A stretch of DNA of 64,000 bases from Halichondria panicea (Eukaryota > Porifera > Demospongiae > Suberitida > Halichondriidae): assembly GCF_963675165.1 (NCBI RefSeq), contig NC_087385.1, positions 3,410,501-3,474,500 of the forward strand. Reading direction: 5' to 3'. The notes beneath the pieces are model-generated. The model made no database searches and had not been told where the DNA came from. It worked only from the letters and a program-made list of their open reading frames with translations. This document shows, piece by piece, positions 22,844-64,000 of this stretch (its first letter is position 1; each line of letters begins with the position of its first letter). The position numbers were made by a program, and so were the translations under genes.

Positions 22844-23084
22844 AGCCAGTTGCATCTAGCTGGAAACTGTAGCAAGTTGGGCAACAAGAGGCTGACTTCT
22901 TTTCCTTCTTTTTGCCTCCATTAACTGCAGCGGTTAACACGCCGAGAAATCTTCGGTGTGTCGACACAACTTGTACATAGGAAGTTCACCAGACCCATGT
23001 TATTGACCTAGCGTTCAAATAGAAAACATCCGGGGCTGGCTGCGCGAGACTACAGAGGAGCTAGAACTAGAGGAACGCCAGGGT

Positions 23085-24050
23085 CAATAGGGTCACATTT
23101 AATGAAGCCTTGATGAAGGATTAAACATTCTTGTTCTGGGTTCTTGACCTTTGCTGCATATATAGCGCTTCTGCTCTCTATTTGAAAGCTTACTATATAC
23201 CTATATCTGTGCAGCAAGCCAGTACATCAAAATTTATACCCTAACCACGGTACGGAAGGCTAATTTCCATATCTTGTGGTTTCAAAGAATACAATAAAAG
23301 CTCTAAGGTTGCAATTAAATCCTGGATCTCCTCTCTCAAGCTGATTCCTCTAGCTGGGGCGCGATAGCTCAACCAATTCCTGTTGTGATTATAAAGAGGA
23401 TCAAGCTATATTGGTGGTGTATAAACTCAGGGGCGCGAGGGTAAACTCAGTTTTACATGTAGCCTCGATCCCAGCCCCTCTCACTAGAGGGTCTTTCTCA
23501 ATTGAGAGCGGCCTGGAATCGAGGCTATAATACATGTAAAACATAGGGCCACATGGTGTTTTGATTAGTGACCTTTTGACCCTGGCATTCCTTCCTCCAA
23601 CAGGAGGTAAGCCAAGGTCAACAGGGTCACTTTTAATAATCATCTTGTCCTGCGTTCTTGACCTTTGGTTGGATTGTACTTGTAGCAGCTACTGTTTCTG
23701 TTCACTCTTGATCGATTATTTGCCTGATTAGAAAGCTTGCTATAATACCTAGATCTATCCAGTACAGCAAACCAGTGCGTCAAAATTTATATCCTAGCTA
23801 CAGTACAGAAGGCTAACTTTCCATATCTTGTGGTTTTGAAGAATGCAATCACTGGAGCGCAATAGCTCAACTGATTTCTGCTGTGATTATAAAGAGGATC
23901 GATGAAGTTAGTGGTGGTGTATTAACCCAGGGGCACGAGGGTAAACTCAGTAAAACATAAGCCCACGTGATGTTTTAATTAGTGACTTTTTGACATTGGC
24001 GTACCTCCTCTGCAGAGGAGGAATGCCAGTGTCAAAAGGTCACTAATTCT
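23085..24050. repeat. Diverged direct duplication of ~430-530 bp
   Basis: Copy 1 (about 23085-23615) and copy 2 (about 23616-24050) share GTTCTTGACCTTTG, AAAATTTATA(C/T)CCTA, CATATCTTGTGGTTT, GTGATTATAAAGAGGATC and GAGGGTAAACTCAG. Copy 1 alone carries the 86-bp MITE at 23451-23536. Confidence 0.85.
23451..23536. mobile_element. MITE insertion with paralogous empty site
   Basis: In copy 1 the sequence is GTAAACTCAG, 86 bp, TAAAACATA; in copy 2 (23942 onward) it is GTAAACTCAGTAAAACATA. The insert starts TTTTACATGTAGCCTCGATC and ends GAATCGAGGCTATAATACAT(G). It therefore defines the borders of a TAGCCTCGA-family element. Confidence 0.85.
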
Positions 24051-24096
24051 AGTATAGATAGTCTACAGATTGAAGAGCTTCAATCTATGACTACAG

Positions 24097-24780
24097 TGCA
24101 AGCAACCTAGAGAGTAGAATACCACACATTTGTGAATAAATGTGAATATCTTGACATTAACTAATGATACCAAGGTGTAGGTGAATGCTTGAGCTTCAAC
24201 ATATCTAAAAATATTTCCACGGCAACCTAATGTGGTGGGTATGTGGTTACTTTTACAACAGCAACAAATTGTTATAGTGAGCAAAAGCTTAGGGAGGAAA
24301 AACACCAACCGTTGTCGGCTAAGGTCTGGAACTCTGGCATAACATCAGTGGATAGTTGAGCTAACATGCATGGATTAAAATCGTTTACATAAGCACACAC
24401 GCTGTTTCATGTGTGTTTTTGGGTGCCTTTTCGCTTAGGGGGAGATTTCAAGTAATGTTTTTGGCTAAGATCTACACATGTATTGTTAATAAATTCTATC
24501 GTTTGGTAGAAGCAATTTTTCCAGAAACACTTTACTTCCAGAGATAATTGATGTTACATAAATTTTTTTACAATCACCCCCTTTATCACCTAAAATTATT
24601 TCACACTACAACAACTTTTGGGGAAATATTTTTGAATCATGTTGTAGCTTATTCATTCACCTACACAATGGTATCAGCATCATTTCTTAGAAATGTTCCA
24701 ATCTCAAGATACACTTAATTAAGCTAGTACAACTACTTACAAATTTGTGGTATTCTACTCTCTAGGTTGCTTCTACGCCA
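24097..24780. mobile_element. Long-TIR element, copy 1
   Basis: The left end AAGCAACCTAGAGAGTAGAA and the right end TTCTACTCTCTAGGTTGCTT are inverse, and the inversion goes on for over 100 imperfect bases (GTAGGTGAATG / CATTCACCTAC, AAAATATTTCC / GGAAATATTTT). A second copy is at 57706-58395. No coding capacity. Confidence 0.8.
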
Positions 24781-25379
24781 GTTAGCAAATGTTGTATATC
24801 AAGATCTTTGCACTGCCTCTAATCTTTTAACCATAACTTTAAATGGCCTCAATAACCTAAAAGTGCCATGCAAAACCTGTTTCTATAATGTCCCTCCCTA
24901 CTGCATGGGATCCGGGAATATATAGGTGCATGGGGGATTAGACTTGAAAATACCTCCCACCTAGACGATGTGTACATAATAGTAAAGATTAATATTGCCG
25001 TCTTAGGCCAGCTAGATATCTATTGGTGTCAGTATCATATTTTAACAAAAGCAGGCAAATTATTGTTGCAAAGTTTAAAGGTTACGAACTGCCAACTACC
25101 AACTCCTACTGCCAACTGCGCGTTTGAACTATCAATCAGCAACTGCGAACTACCAACTACACATTTGAACTATCAATTAGGAGTAGCACTCAGGGCCACC
25201 GTATAGCTATGTCATCATCTATGTATATACTCTTGTTCCCATGCAGAATGAAAATTAAGGTGGCCTGCTGGCTAGAAAAGAGCTTGATAAAAAAAAGTAG
25301 GGTCAAGGTTCAAGTATTTTAATAAAGACTACGTCATTATAACTTTTTGGCTCCGTGACCAACTTCCTCTATGGATTGC

Positions 25380-25545
25380 CTAGCCTCGAATCCAGGCCGA
25401 TTAAAATGCTGCGTGTGTAATTAATTATATAGGCGTGGTCCGTACACACCCATGTACTATCTACGAAGCTAGCTAGCTAGCTGTAGCCCTTCTAGCCTCG
25501 ATCCCAGGCCTCTCTTCTGAGGCCTTGTGAAGGAGGCTATATAGC
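25380..25545. mobile_element. Two TAGCCTCGA-family MITEs
   Basis: TAGCCTCGAATCCAGGCCGA at 25381 (truncated) and TAGCCTCGATCCCAGGCCTC at 25494 followed by its inverse half. Both are short and non-coding. Confidence 0.6.
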
Positions 25546-25606
25546 CCTCCATGCCCTCTATGGTGTTGTCGAGAAGGCTTACACATGAGTTTGAAGCCAG
25601 AAGATT

Positions 25607-26319
25607 ATGGGGTGCCGTTTGTGTCAAAATATTGATGACAAAAACACAAGGTTTTGGTGGTATTTACTAAACATTTGTGGTAAACAACTGATCGAGGGTA
25701 TTTAGTAAATTAATGTCTGAGGGTATTTAGCAAAGGACTGAGGGCCGGTATTTACTAAACAACTGAGGGTATTTAGCAAAGGACTGAGGGTATTTACTAA
25801 ACAACTGAGGGTATTTAGTAAATGTCTAGGGTATTTAGTAAATGTCTGAGGGTATTTAGTAAAGAACTGAGGGTATTTAGTAAATAACTGACTAATCTAT
25901 AATCTGCTCCTGGTACTATAGGGAGATGTGCAGGGCATAAGGTTGTGCACGACTTCTTCTAGAATTCTGTAGCTATAGCTAGAGGTCTACTGTGCCCAGA
26001 TGAATTCCCACTCTGTTAAGAGGAGTAGACAAACGCCTAGTGTTGACCTTGACTCGCTGAAGAGAATACCCTAAATCCCCTCAGCCATTTACTAAAATAA
26101 TGCCTTCAGTTATTTGCTAAATCCCCTCAGCCATTTGCTAAAGTACTCTCAGTCATTCACTAAATGCCCACAGTCGTTTGCTAAATACCCTCAGTTGTTT
26201 AGTAAAAATATCCACAGACATAATATACTAAAATTAATACCCTCAGTTGTGTACTAATCTAAATACCACCAAAACCTTGTGTTTTTATTTCAATATTTTG
26301 ACGCAAACGGCACCCCATA
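25607..26319. mobile_element. TIR element made of inverted 18-bp minisatellites, copy A
   Basis: The ends ATGGGGTGCCGTTTGTGTCA and (right) TGACGCAAACGGCACCCCAT are inverse. The left half repeats CTGAGGGTATTTAGTAAA about ten times, the right half repeats its complement (TTTACTAAATCCCCTCAG). A spacer with AGAGGAGTAGACAAACGCC lies between. Hence the whole element could fold into one large hairpin. Confidence 0.9.
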
Positions 26320-26340
26320 TGAAGAGGCTCTCATGCATAT

Positions 26341-26974
26341 CTATGGGGTGCCGTTTGTGTCAAAATATTTATGACAAAAACACAAGGTTTTGGTGGTATT
26401 TACTAAACATTTGAGGGTATTTGGTAAACAACTGAGGGTATTTAGTAAATGTCCGAGGGTATTTACTAAACAACTGAGGGTATTTAGCAAAGGACTGGGG
26501 GGTATTTAGTAAACAACTGAGGGCCTGTATTTAGCAAATGACAATGAGTATTTAGTAAATAACTGTAATCTGCTCCTGGTATTAGGGAGGTGTGCAGGGC
26601 ACGGGGTGCACGACTTCTTCTAGATTTCTGTAGCTATAGCTAGAGCTCTACTGTGCCCAGATGAATTCACACTCTGTTAAGAGGAGTAGACAAACGCCTA
26701 GTGTTGACCTTGACTCGCTGAAGAGAACATGTCGTTTACTAAATCCTCTCAGACATTTACTAAATGGCTTCAGATCCCCTCAGCCATTTGCTAAAGTACT
26801 CTCAGTCGTTTACTAAATGCCTTCAGTTATTTGCTAAATTAGCGATTTTTGCTAAAGTACTCTCAGTCATTCACTAAATGCCCTCATGCAGTTGTTTGCT
26901 AAATACCTTTAGTTGTGTACTAAATACCACCAATTACCCCTTGTGTCAATATTTTGACACAAACGGCACCCCAT
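26341..26974. mobile_element. TIR element made of inverted 18-bp minisatellites, copy B
   Basis: Same architecture as the preceding element, 22 bp away and in the same orientation, with the same spacer (TAAGAGGAGTAGACAAACGC) and fewer repeat units. Ends ATGGGGTGCCGTTTGTGTCA / TGACACAAACGGCACCCCAT. Confidence 0.9.
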
Positions 26975-27574
26975 ACTCATCTACCTCTATATGATGGTTG
27001 AATGGTCGTGATGTTTTGAGCTTGGTTTCTGTACATGCAGATAAGAGCCTCTTCTGGCTTCAGACTAGTGTGCAAGCCTTTTCGACAACGCAATAGAGAG
27101 CATAAGCCACAGCTTCACAGGAGACAAGTATTTTGTTAAAATTAATACTGTTGTTAAAATTATTTTGATACGGAAAGAACCTAGTAAACAAACTAGTTTA
27201 CGGTATAAGTTTACGATAGTTTTACTAAGGTAAACGAATCCCTCAGAATCTGGGGGATTCAAACTTCTTTTATGGCATTTATACTTTTACAAAAATCATT
27301 ATAACAAAATCCTAAATATTCATGAGCAAACTGTTTACCGTAACCTTATCGACAAAGACAGAGCTTTTACCATGTGCGTTTAATCAAGTGAATACGGTAC
27401 TTACATGCAACAAATGTACGCAACAATGGTTAGTCGACTACTATTATGCGACCTATAGCTAGGTCAACAAATAAACATTTTATTGGAAGTAAGCTTTTTT
27501 TAATACATGTTGTAACTTGCATAATAAACAATTAGAGTTCTAGTCGTAGTATAAACTACCATCTCACATAAGTT
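26975..27574. other. EPRS1 3' flank
   Basis: Nothing recognised apart from the possible EPRS1 3' UTR and poly(A) signal at 27479. AT-rich. Confidence 0.35.
27479..27484 (-). promoter_or_regulatory. Candidate poly(A) signal of EPRS1
   Basis: AATAAA on the minus strand, about 90 nt after the EPRS1 stop codon, a normal spacing for a 3'-end signal. Confidence 0.45.
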
Positions 27575-61169
<33,595 letters not shown>

Positions 61170-62223
61170 GCCTGGTCAGTTTAGAGCCTTCTGTAAAAGG
61201 ATTCAACCAGATTTAACCAAGTTGTGAATACAGTGGTCGATCAGAGGAGAGGGACATGTGTGCGGTGCATTGATGTCATTGCGGTCACGTGATAAACATC
61301 CAAAATCACTGTGCGGCGTGACGTCGATAACAAGCCGCTCATGATATCGAGGTAGTACATCACAGAGCATTGTCAGACTTTGATTGTATCTCTGCTTCTG
61401 AGCAAAATTGGCAAAAATAAAAATTAATCCCCCACTGCAAAATAACTTTAATGCGGACACTAAAAACTAGGCGCAAGAGAAGTTTGGAGATATCCAGGCC
61501 TAGCTCGCGAAGCAACGACCTTCTACAAGAGACTCGCCTCCATGCTATCATCCATGCTATCATCCAAATGGGACCAATGGTACAGCAGCACACTATGCTG
61601 GCTCCATTGCTGACTAAACTTTTCCCTCCTTTGCTCATCCATTCAAGCCATTAGAGGGTCCAGATTGTCATGTGGACACCCCTCCATGCCCAATAGCCCC
61701 TTTAGATCTGGGGCTATTGACCAATGAAGACAGTGTATTAACATCAAGAGACAATCCAACCTGCTGTGCGACTAATGCTAGTTCAGGAACTTGGATACTC
61801 ATGCTGATTGTACCGAGACTGGGGTCTGTTGGCACACTTGCGTTTCTCCCATCTACTACTGAAGGCACTCCTTTGCTACAAATCTGGCTCTGTATTTAGT
61901 GGATTGTGTTATTTTGTTAATAGTTTGTGATTTTCTTTGTAGCTTGTAGTTGAAGACAAGACATTCTCACAAAACCACAATGTTGTGGTTACTACTACAC
62001 TAGCGCACGCATTGAAATTAAATACTGCGAGTGTAAGTCTCAGATTGCACACGCGATCTAAAAGTTACATTTTTGTGGTCAATTTGTTACTGTGCGGGCA
62101 CCTTTAATTATAGATACCGTCGTGTTGACGTAATTGTGTTTGGGAAAATTAATTATAAATCGATACTATACTACTATACTATACTATTATTATCTTTTAC
62201 CCAAAACTTTTCCAACATTGAAA
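61170..62223. promoter_or_regulatory. Divergent intergenic region EPRS1 / DED gene
   Basis: The two ATGs face away from each other across about 1.05 kb. The EPRS1-proximal part holds a TCACGTGA E-box palindrome at 61285-61292 and a TGACGTC CRE-like site at 61319-61325, both plausible promoter sites. The centre (about 61515-61670) is a retroelement relic. The remainder up to 62223 has no coding match that I recognise. Transcription starts cannot be located from sequence alone. Confidence 0.4.
61515..61670 (+). pseudogene. Retroelement 3' fragment (copy 3)
   Basis: A short piece matches only the very end of the same element: ATTFYKRLASML followed by a second SMLS (a 12-bp duplication), SKWDQWYSSTLCWLHC, then a stop and SSIQAIRGSRLS. 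It is a 5'-truncated relic, as left by incomplete target-primed reverse transcription, and sits between EPRS1 and the DED gene. Confidence 0.75.
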
Positions 62224-62560
62224 ATGGCAACGAGGAAGCAAGCTTTCAGGGTGTCTCTTCTGGACGTTGCATCAGGGCTAAATGAGCCTGATATTCAAAG
62301 CGTGTGCTTTCTGTACAAAGACAAGATCAATAAGCAGTGCAGATGCCGTTTCCACAGTGCTAGTGGCCTGGAGCCTGATCTGAGTTGTCCCTTCCACCGT
62401 GGTCCGACAGGGGTTGTAGTAATGGAGCAACTTTTGGAGAGAGGAGAGTTTAATGAGTGTAATACAGACCCGCTTGTGGATATGCTCAATCGAATTGGCA
62501 GAGTGGATTTGGCGAACACATTTTTGAAGGAATATGTCAATGTACAAACACAGAATGGTG
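62224..62560 (+). CDS. Death-effector-domain protein, first coding exon (partial)
   Basis: The exon starts ATGGCAACGAGG (good context AAAATGG) and reads FRVSLLDVASGLNEPDIQSV then FLYKDKI, and later VMEQLLERGEFNE, PLVDMLNRIGRVDLANTFL. This is the six-helix death effector domain pattern, including the closing RVDL (RxDL) motif. DEDs mediate homotypic assembly of caspase-8/FADD-like signalling complexes. Between helices 3 and 4 there is an odd insert of about 30 residues with three Cys and two His (NKQCRCRFHSASG, DLSCPFHRG). A strong donor, GGTG|GTGAGT, occurs at 62561; if unspliced the frame runs to a stop at 62637 through a MITE end, which makes splicing more likely. Later exons were not found before 64000, so the full protein and its other domains are unknown. 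Confidence 0.72.
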
Positions 62561-62678
62561 GTGAGTTCTGCTGTTTTAATAGCCTCCTTTACAAGGCCCA
62601 TCTTCAGTGTGGCCTGGAATCGAGGCTACTGTTTTAATTGCAATGTATGTACTGTGTAGATATTGTTTTCTCTAGTTA

Positions 62679-62879
62679 CCGTATAGCGGGTAAGTTTCGT
62701 GGGGTAAAAAATTCGTTCAACTCGTTTCTGTTTTCGTGAGTAAAAATTTCGTTTAGTCTCGTGGCTGCACGGCATTCCTACGTTCAGATAAGCCACACCT
62801 ACGATAAAATTTCGTGGAGGTCAGCCTGCCCACAAAAATAACTAATATTTTACCCCACGAAAAATTACCCACTATACGG
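62679..62879. mobile_element. MITE, CCGTATAGCGGG family, with TA target site
   Basis: CCGTATAGCGGGTAAGTTTC at the left and TTACCCACTATACGG at the right, TA on both sides, 201 bp. It lies in the presumed first intron of the DED gene. Confidence 0.88.
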
Positions 62880-64000
62880 TATAATTATACTATAAATACA
62901 AATTGTTCTGAATAAACTTGTTGCATTTTGAGTGGGCAGATCAAAAGAAATACTGTGCAAATATCTGCCATATGGCACAGTTCAGATGGTGAACTGTGCC
63001 ACTATCTAGATACTGGCATATGGCTGAAGTTACCTAAAGCCCACCCTCCACACAGTAACCTGAAACGGTCCCTTTTATAGTTTAGTGGTAGGCAGAAAAC
63101 GTTTTCATGCGTCTGGTGCAAGTATTCCTTTACCAGTAATTAAAAGTTAGGTTGTTGCTTCTTGAACACTCCTTCGGTTTTTATAGATCTATTTATTCTT
63201 ATGTCAACAGCCGAGGATTAGCACTTCAGTGCTCTAGTTATTATTATCACTACATAGATACTATATAGATAGCAAAATCTGACTAAAGAAGAGTCTGTAA
63301 ACATTCACTGTCAGAGCTAGGCATGTGTTATAGTTTACAATATTATGGTTTTTCTGTCGTGCTAATTTGCGGACATTGTTTGTACGCGAATGGTTTTTTG
63401 GCCGTGCTGCTTCTCAGTATTAATGGAGATCCAATCCAGAATAGCTTCTTGGTCAGGCTAAAATTAATTGGCACTGAATGGCTAGCTATAGTGGCTTCAT
63501 ATCCTGTTACTATGCCTCGGTGCGAAGTGAGGTATACGATAGTGTGTTTGTGTGTCGTCTGTGTAGACTGCTACAGCTGCTCAAGGATCAATGAAGTGCA
63601 AGTAAGAATAGGCTTCTAAAGTATATTTGTGTTGAGTTCGACCTTCATAAAGTTGTCATAACTTCACTGAAATTCATACACCGTTAGATTCCTTGTTAAA
63701 AAACGCTTCAGAGCTGGTATGATGGGCACTCAAGTTTTCCTACAAACAGTTAAAACACAAAGGCTATAATTATAGCCCGTGCTTGTCTTCAAAAATGGAG
63801 CACATCACTGATCTAAGGTAAGCTCTATAACCAGTTAAAAGGTTAGCATTTTCCATGTATAGAAGCCCCAGGCATACTTGTCCACCACATAAAGCAAAAT
63901 GAAGCCATAATTGACCACATAACTTCCGGGGTCGAACTCAACGCAAAGAGACTTTAGTCATGTTTTCTTGGATATTAATTTGTGGATTTGCAAAATAATG
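62880..64000. other. Presumed intron of the DED gene
   Basis: Holds R3 (63180-63240) and R2 (63510-63620) remnants and, at 63901-64000, a piece shared with 52560 (TTGGATTTTAATTTGTGGAT type). ATGGAGCACATCACTGATCT followed by AAGGTAAGC at 63795 could be a tiny exon but nothing supports it further. Confidence 0.35.

Noticed and set aside
25640-26950. Regularly spaced short repeats resembling a CRISPR array
   Set aside because: The units are adjacent with no unique spacers, are inverted in the second half, and lie between transposon-like inverted ends in an animal genome.
61668-61868. 66-residue minus-strand open frame between EPRS1 and the DED gene
   Set aside because: No recognisable domain, no splice support, and it adjoins a retroelement relic whose 3' part may continue there.

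Overview
This is a window of nuclear DNA from an animal, most likely a sponge (demosponge) or another early-branching metazoan. That placement is an inference. It rests on intron-rich genes with many introns of about 50 bases, an AT-rich sequence crowded with small DNA transposons, a fused glutamyl-prolyl-tRNA synthetase (an animal/holozoan arrangement), a death-effector-domain exon, and decayed reverse-transcriptase elements of a type I recall from sponges, cnidarians and molluscs. Nothing bacterial is present.

Three protein-coding genes can be supported. (1) AP2S1, the sigma subunit of the clathrin adaptor AP-2, lies on the minus strand at 3134-3783. Four exons give residues 2-142, the same length as the human protein; the methionine sits in an upstream exon, with a weak candidate at 6506-6508. 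(2) EPRS1, the bifunctional glutamyl/prolyl-tRNA synthetase, lies on the minus strand from ATG 61169 to stop 27575. I assembled 25 exons whose splice phases all agree; they sum to 4161 nt (1386 codons plus stop) with a single WHEP domain. It fills more than half of the window, because most of its roughly 33.6 kb is intron packed with transposons. (3) A gene with a death effector domain starts at 62224 on the plus strand, divergent from EPRS1 across about 1.05 kb, and probably continues outside the window.

Layout: 1-3130, inverted-repeat elements; 3134-3783, AP2S1; 3784-10840, repeats, a GC-rich block and MITEs; 10840-12560, a 157-bp satellite whose unit carries a palindrome; 12970-16590, a tandem duplication and a 2.3-kb element with inverted ends; 16974-21231, one scrambled RT element (RT and endonuclease halves on plus, N-terminal half inverted on minus, with a 1.3-kb tandem duplication inserted); 22031-27000, repeat copies, a long-TIR element and two elements made of inverted minisatellites; 27575-61169, EPRS1, whose introns contain a second RT element (45207-47040), a protein-kinase pseudogene (34069-34300), pogo-like MITEs, large hairpins and nested insertions; 61170-62223, the EPRS1/DED intergenic region with a third RT relic; 62224-64000, the DED exon and intronic repeats.

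The three genes do not form a pathway: one serves endocytosis, one protein synthesis, one (by domain) death or immune signalling. The most unusual content is the repeat biology: palindromic satellites, TIR elements with internal inverted minisatellites, a paralogous empty site for a MITE, a GC-AG micro-intron in EPRS1 and a templated inversion inside an RT element.
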